This document shows positions 11,721-23,938 of a stretch of DNA of 64,000 nucleotides, piece after piece. A program made the position numbers and the translations under genes. Within the stretch, counting starts at the first letter, position 1. Each line of letters begins with the position of its first letter. Location of the stretch: positions 4,841,501 through 4,905,500 of the forward strand of contig JAHQIY010000007.1 in NCBI GenBank assembly GCA_019054805.1, written 5' to 3'. The notes beneath the pieces were generated by a model, which did not search any database, was not told the DNA's origin, and saw only the letters and a list, made by a program, of their open reading frames with translations. The DNA is from Brachionus manjavacas. Taxonomy: Eukaryota > Rotifera > Eurotatoria > Ploima > Brachionidae.

Positions 11721-12159
11721 GCTTAAGTTTGGATTAAACAGAAAAAATTAATTTGTATGTGATTAAAGTTCTAACACGGATTCTTTATCATTAGGATTCA
11801 GAATATGAAAAAAAGATTTGAAATAATCATTTGGATGATTGACTATTTTCTCTTTTTTATTTTGTATTTGACCTGAAATTTCTAAGAGACAGATTCTTTC
11901 TCTGTGAAATTTCTTCCTGTTTATTATAATTGAAAAAATCTTTGGGTTTTGCTTCAAAGACTAATTCATGTTCGTATTACCATAGAGCTTTTTGAATAGA
12001 TTCAAATTTTTGTTCTAATTTCCTTTTATTGGGTCAAATATTTTGAATTTTTGAACTTCAAAAGTTTTGTTCATAATTGACTCTTGAATTTGTTGTAAAT
12101 ATTGAGAAAGCTTCTGAGCATTTGATTTTAGTTCTCAATTTAAAAAATCAATTGAAAGT

Positions 12160-13640
12160 GAGACTACGATCTGATATGAGAATCAGATGAAGAAGTATAA
12201 CCAATAGGTTATTCGACTATAGTAGTATCATTAGCCGCCAATTGCTGAGATCTGAATTTGTCAATATTTTTTTTGAAAGGATTTGTTGAATTTGCAGAAA
12301 CGACAGCGTCCGGTGTCTTATTCCAAAAGGATGCTACTCTGTTTGTGAAGAAGTCCAATTCCAACCGATACGCTCTAATCCCAGAAAAAAAATTACCAAA
12401 CTATCGTTTCTGTAATTATATTTAACTTGAAACATTTGCTTTTCTCGTAACTTATATTTTCACTTAGTATTAAATGGGTACTTATTTATTTTCAAAATTA
12501 TTGCAAAATAAATAAAAAAGAGTACATAAAATTTATTAATAAGTATTAGAAAAATTATTATTGATTTAAAAAGTATAAAAAAAAAATATTCTCCATTAAA
12601 TGCTTTTTTTGCTAAATTACTCTTCGTCATCAAGAATCTTAGAGTTAATTACAAAAACTTCATTCTCATTTTCGAGAATTTTAGAATGATTATTAGATCC
12701 AATCTTAAATTTCACCTTAACATAAACTAATACCACCAAATTTTTTTCTTCCACTGTGTAATATAATTATTTAGCTATATTTTTTTGGGTACCTTTACAT
12801 TTTTTTTCAAGAATATTAATAAAAGTATTTGCTTTAACAATTCCATGAGATAATAGCTCATTTATAATTACTTGGAATTTTCGTGAATACCTCGTTTCAC
12901 TGGTAAATTATGGTCATGTTGAGCTGCATTTTTAAACATCACCTTCTGGTTATTGCAATAAGATAGAAGACACATTTTTGCACTACATTGTTTGTCCCTT
13001 TTTTTGTCCGATTGCATCGATACTTTTGAACCTTCCCTTTTGGAGCCAAATTGCATAATTTTGCATTTCTTTTGGTTAAACTTCATGTGCCAGGTGTCAG
13101 CCCAGTTACTTTATTGTAAATATCTTTTTGAACAAGTTTTAGGTCAAGGGAATTACGTATTGTGGATATTAGTTTGCTCTCCTCAACAAAAAAGTTTGCA
13201 TTCATTACGAACTGATTCCGGCATGTCGTTTATGAAAATAATAAACAGTAATGGTCTAAGGACCGATTCTTGAGGCACACCACTAAGGACATTCAGGCAT
13301 TTTCAGCTAGATTTACCAACTTAACTCTTTGCGTTCTTTTTTAAGAAAATCTTTCAGCCAGTTTAGAATTTTTCTTGAAAGATTTTCCAAAAGATTAGTA
13401 GTGCAGGACATACCAAAGACAAACCCGTGTTGCTCATTTGTGAGTAGCTTTTTTGCCTCTAAGTGAGGCATCATTTCGTTTTGCCAATTAATGAAGTTAG
13501 GGAGATTTGACGGTAGTTGCTGGGATCACTTTTCACGTCTTTCTTGAATATTCACGTCATGTTGGCTTTTTTCCATATGGCTGAGAAAACACCTTCATTG
13601 AAAGATTTGATAAAAAGAAATGACAGGTCAAATCATTAAA
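12160..13640 (-). mobile_element. LINE relic with reverse-transcriptase motifs
   Basis: Read from 13640 downwards on the minus strand: AIWKKAN…IFKKDVKSDPSNYRQISLTS, then SGVPQESVLRPLLFIIFIND, then FNQKKCKIMQFGSK, and near 12400-12200 FFTNRVASFWNKTPDAVVSA. These are the ordered RT blocks and C-terminus of a Jockey/CR1-like LINE, broken by several stops and frameshifts. The catalytic YADD-type block is not intact. It is a dead element lying head to tail with the relic at 11240-11720. Confidence 0.8.
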
Positions 13641-16174
13641 AAAATAAAAAATTTAAGAAAACGGAGAGTCACAAGTTTTCAGATTTCAGTAGCAAATTTT
13701 GTGTTAATGAAGTGTTTAATCTAACTAAAGCTAACTAAACTTAAGTATATTTTATATTTGACAACTTGTTTTACCTTTATATTTAAACTTCGGATTTTTG
13801 AAGTTTTAAATTTTTGATTTTTGATTTTGAATAAAAAAATTGACATATATTTCATTGTTATAAATAGATTACACCTAAATAAACTTTAAAATGATATTTT
13901 TTTTTAATTAATTTGTATTTAAAATATATTTTTGAACCAAAATACCACATTTTTTATTTGTTGTTTCAATATTATTTTTTTATAGGAGCAAACTCTGTCA
14001 ATATTATAATTTTATTGACACATACTTATTCAATAGAGTCATTCAAATTAAATACTATAAAAAGAATTTTCAAAATTTGAATTTAATTTAACAAAAATTT
14101 TTGTTCTTAATAAAATTTAAATTTTTGAATTAGAATTTTCAAAACCAAATTCAATCAATTTTTGCTTGCACTCATGAAAAATAAGTAAATAGAATCTTCT
14201 TTAAACTATCCCATATTTTTTTCAGTAAATTAGTCCAATTAGTCTTTAAAAACTAAAGATGAGTTCAATAAATATTTGGGATTTATATCTTTTAAGCAAA
14301 AATTTTATTTTTTGACTTTTTTTTTAGGATCATCAAGCAAACTTTGAAATGTTAAATTCTCTTAATGTAATCTTTTTGCATTTTTCCAAATATTTTTTTT
14401 TAATAAATTTAAATTTTGAATTTTTTCTAGATTACATCTAGATCTAGATGATATTTTAGGATTGTAATAAAACTAAAGTTTTTATTATAATATGATCTAA
14501 AAATATGAAATCTTCATTATTTAATCTAAAAAATCATATTGACTTATCTAATCCTTAAAAAAATATAAGAACTTGATAGAACGAAATTATTAAAATAAAA
14601 AAATTTAAAAAAAATATTTATAATAAGCTTGGAAAAATCTAACAAAAAATCGTAAAAACGAAAGTAAAAATTGAAATTATTATTGAAAAGAAAATTCTTA
14701 TAGTAATGACCTAATTGATGCTTGATTTAAAAAAAAAATTTAAATTAGAATTAAAGGTTATGATGTTTTGAAATTTATGAAATTTAAGCAAAAAATTTTT
14801 ATCCGAAAAAAAAATAAAAATAAAAAATTGGTTTAAATATAAGAGATTTAATAAAGTAGAATATTTCATTTCATCTGACAAATAATGAGAAAGCATTATT
14901 TTAAAGTGAAATTGGCTTTTAATTAAAAAAAATTTAAAAGTTCTTTTCAAATCACTTGATCATCAAGTGATTTTTAATCTTCTGTTGCTTTGATGTCTAA
15001 GATATAAAATAAAGATACCGCAGTATTTAATTAAGCTAGTTTTAATTATTATTGAGCGATAAGATTTATTTTTTTTTACATGAAGATATTTCAATTCAAA
15101 ATTTCCAAAAATTCTAAAAACGAATTGATTCCATGTCATTATTTCAAGCATAATTATTTCATAAAGACTTATTTCTTTATAAATATTTTAGATGATTAAT
15201 TGTATCAAATATACTTTCAAAAAGTTATTTTTGGTTTAAAACTAAATTTTAATCAATAGTTCAAATATTTTCAATCACGTTTTTTGCTTAACTTAAATAT
15301 CCTTAAAATAGATAACTTAAAAAGCCTAAGATGGATAGCTAAAAAGATAGTGAAATTTCAAAATTAGTTGAGATAATTAATATAAATAAAATGGTAAATA
15401 AATTTAATTAAATTTTTCTCTCAAATTTCGCCTTCAGGTAGACTATTAAATATTAGTTTAAATTATCTTTTATTTTAGTCAAAAAGTAATCTTGTTTACC
15501 TTTCAAGATATGCCATATCGAATATCTTCAAAAACTGGTTATAAAAAAAAGCTTAAAAGACTTTAATTTATCATCAACAATCATGGATTGAAAGTTTTTG
15601 TTCAATAAATAATTTAACTTGGCATCAAGAAATGCCTTTGAGGCGACTAAATAATTTTTGAGCAAGAGAAAAATAAAATTTTATTTTCAGGTTAAGTGAG
15701 TTTTTTTAATTCAAAAATTTTCAAAATTAACACAACTTAAAACTTGTCAAGAATTTTACTGTCATCGATTTTAGCCTTTAGTTAAAATTTGACCGAAACT
15801 AAGAATCAAAATCCTTTTAAGCTTGAGCAATATTTTGAGTCACCGGGACAACATTAGTCTAGAAATTAAGTCAATTTTTGTGTACACACCTGAAAATTTG
15901 ATCAAGGTTTAAACTACTTTAAGTGTAGCTCAGTACAATTCTTTCACAATTTTGAATTATGATTTTTTTAAATTTTATTAAAATCAGGCATTTGCGTAAA
16001 ACAAACGATTATCCTTCAATTTTATTACCCGACATTGGCACAAATTATAATGATGCAATATTTTGCATTCAAAATTTTACTCCTACTTAATTTTCATTGA
16101 ATCTCTAAAAAAATTATTATTTTTAGTGAATTTTAGATTATATTTTCTAAATATTTAATCAATATTATACTAAA
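13641..16174. other. Intergenic, AT-rich, nothing coding
   Basis: About 2.5 kb without a convincing exon. Two small perfect palindromic structures are present: CATCTAGATCTAGATG at 14435-14450, and 12-bp arms AAATCACTTGAT at 14949-14960 and 14962-14973. Short open frames here lack family signatures. Confidence 0.5.
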
Positions 16175-19100
16175 ATGCTAAATACTATAGCTTCGTTATA
16201 CAGAAGAAAAATTCGACCATTTTCCAAATTAATTCAAGCCATATGCATTCCAATTTTTGCATTAGCAATACCATTATCAATCGGAAACAAGGTAACAAAA
16301 GTTTTGAAAAAAATAAAAATAATAAATGATAATTATTGAAGCAATCGTATTGCGGCTATGTAATGATCATAATGTCCTCGTTTTGGCTGCTGGAAACCAT
16401 TCCGATGGCAGCGACCAGTCTTTTACCAATTTTGCTTTTCCCCCTTTTCGGTATAATGACATCACGTGATGTAACTTCTGTTTACATTCAGGACATTTTG
16501 ATGCTCTTTCTAGCAGGTAGACTTTTTATTACCATAATACCTTAAAATTTGTTTAAAATAAAATTTTAAAATTCCATAGTCATTGTTCTAACTCAGTCGA
16601 TAAGATCTAGTGGACTCAATGAGCGTCTTTCGCTCAAAATTATTCTTTTGTTCGGTTCGAACCCGAAATTTCTACTTTTGGGAATAATGTGCATTACGTG
16701 GTTCTTGTCTATTTGGATCTCGAACAATGCATCTGTTTGTATGATGATGTTTCCGATCACAGTCGAAATAGCCAAATATTTAATTCAAGTGAATGAAGCT
16801 GTTACTGCTGAAATTAAAAAATGTCATCAACTAGGTAGATCTTAATTTTTTGTTAAGAAAAAAATGTCAAAAATTTATTTTTAAGTATCTTTTGGGGTTG
16901 AAAATTCAGTGGAAAGGGTGGACTTTGCGGAGGGCCAAGAGCCGTCGCGGGAAAGTTTGTTCGAAGAAAACTCAGAAGTTGAATCAAGAGATGAATATTC
17001 AAAAGAAAGTCTGAAAATTTTAAAAGCTTTTTGTCTAAGCGTTAGCTTTTCGTCAACAATTGGAGGCTCCGGTAGTTTGATAGCCTCTCCGCCAAACATT
17101 TTACTCAAGGGCTTTTTGGACGAAAAATTTCCTGATAACAATATAAATTTTTTATCTTATTTTCTCTATTCACTTCCATTCACATTTACAATGCTTATAT
17201 CCGCTTGGATTGTCTTGTGCCTGCTTTACATACCTAGAGGAGTTTCACGGAAATCTATTCATTCGGAAAAAATAATCGAACAAGAACCATTGAATAGAGC
17301 AATAAAACGCAAGTATAAAGAATATGGCTCCTTAAATTGGGAACAAAAAAGTGTTGGAACTTTTTTCATAGTTCTTATTCTACTCTGGCTCACTAGAGAC
17401 ATTTATTGGATTAAAGGCTGGTCACATTTCTTTCCTAAAGGGTAATTTAAATTTTATTTTATTCATTTAACTCAGTCTATCTTTTTAAATCGCGCTAAGC
17501 TATAAATTGAATTAATTATTTTATAATGAATTCGAAATTAAAGTAAAGTTGAATTCGAATAAAATTTCTGAGATGGTGAAGTTGGATTGTTTTGAAGCAG
17601 AGAAAATTTTTTAAATCAAAAAAACAAGATTTAAATTTTATAAAATTTGATCACAATTGTAAGATTTTTCTAACGAAAATGCGAAAATAAAATCATGACA
17701 TGGATTTTTTTATCGCTACCAACTTCACTGTCCCTAGTTTTTCAACTAAAATAGCTAAAGTCAATATCGGATTCAATATTTGTTTCTTTAAAATATTTTA
17801 ATTCAATTTTAACATTCATTAACTAACATCCACTTGCTTGTCCTAAATGCTTATTTTAATTGAAAGAAAATACTCTACAGATACCTGTTAGTTTTAAACA
17901 TTTAATGCAATTAATTTAAATTAAAGAAATCAGAACAAATAAAAAAAAATCAAATGGCTCTAGATCATATTTCATTAAGGAGTTATTTTTTAAGTATCAT
18001 TACCTTGTTTTAAGCTTCATGCAAGTTTTGACTGAAAATTATGATTTGACATTTTATAAAAACATTTTGATCTATGTTGCTTAAAATTGTGGTTCTGTTT
18101 TTGACTGGCAAAAAAAATAGAATTTTTTTAATATTTCTTAAACTATTTAAGTTAATAAAATTTATCATTATTTTACTTGATTTTCAAAGTCTTTTAACAT
18201 TTAAGATAGATGATTTTTATAAAGCATTGATTTGCTACGAGGATATGACGATAATTTACGTAAAATATCGTAATTTTAAATAAGTCATTTTACGTTATTT
18301 TAAACAATATCGTAAAATTACATTTTTTACTTAAAATATATTTAAATCCTCGTAAGAAATCATTTCTGTATGTTGAATGTTCGTTCTTATTTTAAAAATT
18401 TGGATTATAATGTAAAAAGTAGTTAATTTATCTAATTTGTTGATCATGGACCATTTTAAATTTTATTTCTATCCTTAATTTTTTGTTTTTTTATTCTATG
18501 GTACAAAATAAATAAAATTTTAATTGTAAAGAAATTTTCAACGATTTCTTAAAAAAATTATTTTATTAATACTGTTTAAAAATTAATAAAATTTTTTTTA
18601 TGGAAAATTAAACTTTATTTTGTAAATGATAGGAATTGGGTAAATTGAAAAATTTTGTGTTTTATTGATTCTTAACTTTAAAAAGCTATGTAACCGATAC
18701 AACTCCAGCGATACTAATTTTACTTCTAGTTACAATTTGGCCCAAGGAGAATATATTCGCTGGAAAAGAATATAAAAATCTAATTGACTGGAAAATAATT
18801 AATCAATCTTTTCCGTGGAACATTCTTTTGTTTGCCGGTGGTAGTTTTGCTTTATCCAAAGGATTTGAAGTATATATAAATTCCACATATATTTTTCAAT
18901 CATATAATTATTCAAAATGAAGAAATCAAAACTTTCAAACTCGATCGGCTCGTTGCTGCAAACCATGATGCCTGCTGAAAAAGAGTTGGCGCTCGGATTG
19001 ATCGTTATTCTTAGTGAAATCGGAACTGAGTTTACTTGTAATTTTTCAATGTCATCAATTTTGTTACCAATCGTTAATTCATTAGTAAGTTTATTTGAAA

Positions 19101-19750
19101 ACAATTAAATTTTTTTTAAAAATTAATTTTTTATTAATCTTAAATTCTAAAAACAGTAAAAACTATTTATTTAAAAAACTTTTAACAGTCATATAGGTCT
19201 ATAAGAGGTTAAATTTATCTAATATACATGATGTGAAACAAACCTTTTCACTTTTCTAAGAAATTGACCTAACCAAAAGTTTTTTAATTTTTTTTATTAA
19301 TTTCGGTAAAATGTCTCTAACGAAAAAAATTGTGAATTTTGTTTAAAATTTAAATTATTCAAATAGTAATAAATTTTCTTTCAAAGAGCCAAAAAAACAA
19401 TATTGATCCATTATATTTATTGATGCATACAGTTATGGCAATTAACTTTTCGTTTATGCTTCCAATAGCCACTCCAACAAACTCAATAGTTTTTGCAAGC
19501 GGACACGTGAAAACAAAAGACATGGTAAATTTATTTTTTATTACATATTTAAGCAAAAGAAATTTTATTATAAAATTATACATTCTAGCTCATCAGTGGT
19601 GGAATTTTGAAGATAGTCGGAATTTTAGTAATTTTCCTATTTAGTTCAACTTGGTATCAATTTTTGCATGATAACTCTCTACTGTCAGTTAACATAAATA
19701 CGGATACAAATACAACTTTAACACATATATATTTTAACAAGACAGCTTGA
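16175..19750 (+). CDS. SLC13-family (DASS) dicarboxylate/sulfate transporter, 8 exons, 582 aa
   Basis: A plasma-membrane transporter of the SLC13/divalent-anion:sodium-symporter family, normally moving citrate, succinate or sulfate with Na+. Exons: 16175-16291, 16342-16516, 16580-16834, 16886-17441, 18686-18869, 18923-19084, 19387-19524, 19589-19750. The phases agree and sum to 583 codons including TGA, matching the usual ~570-600 aa. Family blocks in order: SFWLLETIPMAATSLLPILL; LSIWISNNASVCMMMFPI (about 140-157); STIGGSGSLIASPPNILLKG; WNILLFAGGSFALSKGFE; EIGTEFTCNFSMSSILLPI; NFSFMLPIATPTNSIVFASG. A charged loop in exon 4 (VERVDFAEGQEPSRESLFEE) is the expected variable cytosolic loop. The Na+-site SNT-type motifs read SNN (145-147) and CNF, so ion coupling may differ. 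Confidence 0.92.
18229..18361. mobile_element. 133-bp inverted-repeat element in SLC13 intron
   Basis: The 5' end GATTTGCTACGAGGATAT is mirrored at the 3' end (reverse complement GATTTCTTACGAGGATTT). The interior is rich in TTACGTAA/ATCGTAA units that also pair. It is short, AT-rich and non-coding, so MITE-like. It lies in the 1.24 kb intron 17442-18685 of the transporter gene. No clear target duplication is visible. Confidence 0.5.
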
Positions 19751-20394
19751 AATTTTCAAAAAACAACTAATTTTTTTTGTTATAGAATTTTTTTCTTTAT
19801 TTATTTCCATTTCTTGTGAATAAAAAATTTATATTAATTATTTTAAATCTTCATTATTTGGACAAATAAGTTTCTTAAAGATAAATTTGGACAAAAAATA
19901 TTTATTTTAATATCTTGAGTATAAAAATCATTTATAATTTGATTGATGTGTTCTTCCAAAATAATGTAACCAGGCTTTCTTTTATTAATTTTATCTAAAT
20001 TAAAACGTTGGAGGTTTTCACTTTCGTTTTTTCATGCTTTTAAGTGGAAAACTAGAAATTTTTAAAAACATATTTTATTTTATTTAAAAGATACCATGAA
20101 AAATCTAAAAAACAGCATTTGGAGCATGTTTATTTTATTTAAAAATTTAAGAATATTATTAATTATTCTTAAAGTTTTTTTAAATTTATAAGAACATTTA
20201 GGGCTTAAATCCAAAATTTTATTTTTCATTTTTTTATAAAAACAGATGTATCGAAAGACGAATTATACGCCTCAAAATACCATATGAAAATTGTTTTTGA
20301 ATTTCATCATCAATTAGTGCCAGAGTCTGAAAGTTATAATCGAAAAAACATTACCAAACATTGAACTCTATTTTTATTTTTTTTTTTTAATTTA
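19751..20394. other. Intergenic, nothing recognised
   Basis: AT-rich sequence following the transporter gene. The first part is probably its 3' UTR (AATAAA near 19819). Nothing else is supported. Confidence 0.4.
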
Positions 20395-21150
20395 TCCTGA
20401 AGGAGCTCTAGCTCGGTACAGAAAACAGATAAAAAAATTAATAAGAATCATTTCTGCTTCACATAAAAGCATTTCTTAACTTTCTCAGAAAATCTACAAA
20501 ACCAGTCTTCCCCCGCACATTTTTAATCTGATAAAAGAACGTAGGAAAGTTAGAAGAAACTTCCAGAAAACTCGCTGTCAAAAACTCAAGCAAAAATTTA
20601 ATCACCTTACATTTGAGTTAAAGGCCTCTTTAAAAAATTCTGGAATCAAAATTGTTTTTTTTTCATTCAGAAGGTGGGAAAAAACCCACTGACAAGTAGA
20701 CCTTTTAGGAAAAAAAATTAAATTTAAAAGAAAAATTGAAAACAAATAAAGAAAACGGAAAATATTTCGGAGAAATCTTATCTCCAATATTTAGTCCTAA
20801 TTCTGATTTAACTGATACTGAGAAATATGTCGAAATAATTCTAACTCTGAATTCTTTTAAAAATTATAATCAGTGTAGTATTAACAATCTAACTTGCTTA
20901 AATGAAAATGAAATTTGGCTTTAAAAAGATTGAAAAATGAAGCGGCATCAGGACCTGACCAAAACAACTCAAACTCATAAATTAATGTTAAAAAACTCAC
21001 CTAGAAATTCATTAATACAAATCATAGAGCTTTTTAGTTTATCTCTTCGAAAAGGTAGAGTTCTGTGGAAAACTTCAAACATTTCTATGATTCAAAAAAC
21101 GACCTCTTCAATGATTCTTTATTTTTTTGTCAGTAAAAAAATAATAAATT
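20395..21150 (+). mobile_element. Non-LTR retrotransposon relic (linker and start of RT)
   Basis: In shifting plus-strand frames the segment reads HIFNLIKERRKVRRNFQKTR, then FNHLTFELKASLKNSG, then LKNEAASGPDQNNSNS, then a broken K.FISSKR.SSVENFKHFYDS. The order basic linker, then L-K-N-x-x-A-x-G-P-D, is the RT entry region of Jockey/R1-like LINEs. Stops and frameshifts show it is dead. Its left edge carries AAGGAGCTCTAGCTCGGTAC, shared with repeats at 42150 and 51185. Confidence 0.6.
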
Positions 21151-21408
21151 AGTCACTAAATAATTAATTTTTCTTATCAATATAATAATATATAGGCTAT
21201 TATTTTATTTTAACTAAAAATTATTTTAAAAAGTCATTTTTGAATTTTAAATGAGATGCGTTTAATTGTAAAATTTATTTAATTTTTAAATTACTAGGAT
21301 TTTATAACTGAAACTAAAGAATTTTTTTTTCATTTTAATAAAAAAAATTAAGTTTTTAATTTTTTAATTTTTTTATTTCTGTTGGCTGACTTTTTTTTAT
21401 ATCAAATA

Positions 21409-22011
21409 ATGGACAACAAAATACCATGTACGTCATCTAAATCTGATAAAGCAATTAGAGATTATGAGAAAAGAAAAAGGAGACAAGATTTTCAATTTTT
21501 CAAAGAATTAAATGTGTTAACAGGAAAAATATCAAATTACTACTCAAAACATGATGCATTTTTTTTTATTTTTACAGGATTGTTTTTTGTGTCATTCCCT
21601 TTCTACACAGCTTGGGTCGGCATCTCAAATTTAGGGAATTGTCAAATTAATCATCAAATACCGATATGGATTTTTCTAAATTCAATCATTATATGTTTGT
21701 TTGGATTGTTTCTTTATTTTAAACGATTTCTTAAAATTGATAGAACTTTTCAAATGAGTTTTTTAATGGTTGGATGGGCTATTTTCGGCCTAACGATCTT
21801 ATTACAACACATTGATAGAGTGGAGTTCACAAATAATAATAAGAGTCAATATTCATGCTCCCAAAATTTGTTCTACTCTTCACTAGCAACCTCAATATTT
21901 GAATTTATAATCAGTTTATTTTACTTTTTTCAATCAATTAATAATTATTCTCAAAAACGAAATAATCTTCCGAAACAAAAGTCGCTAAAAATTTACAATT
22001 CAAGGGTATAA
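21409..22011 (+). CDS. Four-helix membrane protein, paralogue-like to 9827-10571
   Basis: A single exon encodes 200 aa from ATG 21409 to TAA 22009-22011. The N-terminal ~45 residues are charged (EKRKRRQDFQFFKEL). Four hydrophobic segments follow (FFIFTGLFFVSFPFYTAWVG; IPIWIFLNSIIICLFGLFLY; MSFLMVGWAIFGLTILL; SLATSIFEFIISLFYFF) and a basic tail. The segment NCQINHQIPIWIF parallels NDCPANISIPLWLI of the upstream gene, and the Cys before the fourth helix is shared, so both probably belong to one family (TMEM272-like, inferred). It lacks the PPSY motifs of the other copy. Open frame also extends upstream of 21409 but without another ATG. Confidence 0.65.
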   Translation: MDNKIPCTSSKSDKAIRDYEKRKRRQDFQFFKELNVLTGKISNYYSKHDAFFFIFTGLFFVSFPFYTAWVGISNLGNCQINHQIPIWIFLNSIIICLFGLFLYFKRFLKIDRTFQMSFLMVGWAIFGLTILLQHIDRVEFTNNNKSQYSCSQNLFYSSLATSIFEFIISLFYFFQSINNYSQKRNNLPKQKSLKIYNSRV

Positions 22012-22927
22012 TTTTTTAGAATTAAATTTTCAATTAATATTTATAACAAACTAAAATTTATACTAACTTAAAATTAGATTTAATAAAATTTTTAAGCAAC
22101 TTTTTGGATCAGAAAGAATTTATAGTCTGAACAACTGAAAATAAAAAATTAAAAACTCATGAAAAATTTGCTATTATTTTTAATTTAGCACTTTTGAAAG
22201 TATAATAATAAATCAATAGCAAATTTTTTCGAAACGAAATCAAATCGATTTTTTGAAAATTAAAAAATTCTAAAATGCCAAAAAATGATTTGATTAGTGT
22301 ATTATAAAAAAACTCTTAAAATAATTAATTACGAAATTTCATCGAATATAACAAAAAAAACTCAAATTGAATAATTTTTTAAATATTTAATGAATCTTTG
22401 GCCTCATAAGGTACAATTAAGAAGGATCAAATCAAATCAAATAATTCACATAGAAGTTATTTTTTTCTTAGGAAAGAAATCTTTATGTCTAATAGATATA
22501 ATTGTCACTTTTAATTTTTAAATCTAGCAGGATTTAATATTTTAAATTTTACAAGTTGTAAAATTTTTTTAAACTTTTTTCATTTTTTCAGTACAGTGTT
22601 TAAAGTTAAACTGTATAATGGGTAAGATTACGTTATTTTACGTAATTTTACGCCAGAAAATTTAAGCATAAATAATATTACATCATTACTTATACGTAAG
22701 AAAATGTAATCTTACGAAATTTTACGTAAGATTTTTTGTCATATTTTCTAAATTAATTTAAAAATTAGTAAAGAACCAATTTTTTTTGTGCCAAAAGATG
22801 ATTTTAAATTAACAACACAATTTTTGCAATTAAAAATGATTCGAAAGGTGAAACAAAAAAATAATAATTTAAAAATACAATTTTATTTTTTTACTTTTAT
22901 TTTGATAAATGTTTTCTAATTTAAAAT
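22012..22927. other. Intergenic with an inverted-repeat element
   Basis: No exon was seen. The only structure is the TTACGTAA-rich inverted repeat at 22622-22735. Confidence 0.45.
22622..22735. repeat. TTACGTAA-rich inverted repeat
   Basis: GTAAGATTACGTTATTTTAC (about 22622-22641) is mirrored by GAAAATGTAATCTTAC and a further TTTTACGTAAGAT near 22700-22735. The motif vocabulary (ACGTAA, GTAATCTTAC) is shared with the element at 18229-18361, suggesting a related small MITE group. Confidence 0.45.
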
Positions 22928-23290
22928 TTATAGGTTTGACCAGCCTCCATCATTTTTCATTACAATCTTAATTACCTGTTTTAGCCGATTTATGTATTTC
23001 ATATATTTTTCTTTCGTTAAGTGAATTTGGAATTCATTAATTTTTGAAGAAACTTCTGTCTCTATTATACAGCCCGATTTTCTTACATAGACTTTCATCT
23101 CATTCCAATCAAGAGTTGAAAACTGTGGGAATTGACATGTCAATGAACGCAATTTCAACTCAACTTGCCACTTTAGATCATTACTTCTTGAACAATTTAG
23201 TCCAAATAGCTGAAGATTTAATTCGCCATCTGTCCCTCGGAAGTCAAAAAAAGTTGACTCAATATTGAAAGAGGACGAGTGTGATCTTCA
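22928..23290 (-). CDS. COMM-domain-like protein, C-terminal exon
   Basis: The minus strand is open from about 23290 to TAA at 22928-22930 (about 120 codons). It reads FFDFRGTDGELNLQ…SNDLKWQVELKLRSLTCQ… and ends …FQIHLTKEKYMKYINRLKQV IKIVMK. The pattern W-x-V-x-L-x-L-x-S, a short strand and gap, then F-x-I-x-L-(S/T)-x-E-x-(8-9)-L is that of the COMM domain, which binds other COMMD proteins (Commander complex) and regulates NF-kB and endosomal recycling. The 5' exons coding the N-terminal helical domain were not found. An acceptor-like TTTTGAAG ends near 23291. The assignment rests on pattern only. Confidence 0.45.
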
Positions 23291-23935
23291 AAACAGTAAG
23301 TTTTTAAAAAAAAATATTTTAAGGGTTAAATATATGCTAAAAAATCAGAAGATTCAACTAAATTGAAGCTTTTTTGGTTCTTGGATTGAATTTCTGAATT
23401 TTTTTTACTTATTTGACCTTTTTTTATAAAAGCGTCTCTTTATAATTAGCTTGTGTTAAAATTAGCAAGTGATCATTTTATGTTTAATAAATATATGAGG
23501 CGATTGCTTTAAAATATTTTTTAATTTTTAATTAATAAATTTAAATAAAGTTGAGTTAGGCAAACTGGTGCCTGCGGACATATCTTTCAATGAATGCTGG
23601 AAAAAAATAGAAAGATGCCTAATAACAGAAAAGTCAGCCAAAAAAAAAGAATAGATTTTTTAAAAAAATTAAAATTTTTGAAAATTAAATGAATAAATAG
23701 GTTTAGTCTTCAAATATTGATCAATTAATAATGAATTTTATTTTCTTGTTAATTATAATTATTCAAAATTTTAAAAGACCTAGCCTTTTAACTAAAAAAA
23801 AATTTCTCACTAAAATCTAGATGAAAAAGGTTCTAAATATAAACGAAGTCCGAGTTTCTTCTATGCAGATGACGATCTACACAAGTCATTTGAAGACTTA
23901 AATGAAATAGTAAAAGAAATCAAAAAAGGAAGAAT
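23204..23935 (+). other. Coding-looking plus-strand exon fragments of unknown function
   Basis: Three stretches look like spliced exons on the plus strand. One ends with VDSILKEDECDLQN at a strong GTAAGT donor (23297). One opens after AAAATAAAG at about 23552 and reads IELGKLVPADISFNECWKKI to a TAG at about 23652; the phases of these two join. A third at about 23820-23935 reads FFYADDDLHKSFEDLNEIVK and runs straight into the truncated MITE. The first overlaps the COMM-like exon on the opposite strand. I do not recognise the family. It may be a real gene, a relic or chance. Confidence 0.25.
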
Positions 23936-23938
23936 TAA

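Noticed and set aside
14711-15151. Two minus-strand open frames of 62-79 codons
   Set aside because: They are Lys/Phe/Asn/Ile-rich translations of AT-rich DNA without domain or splice evidence.
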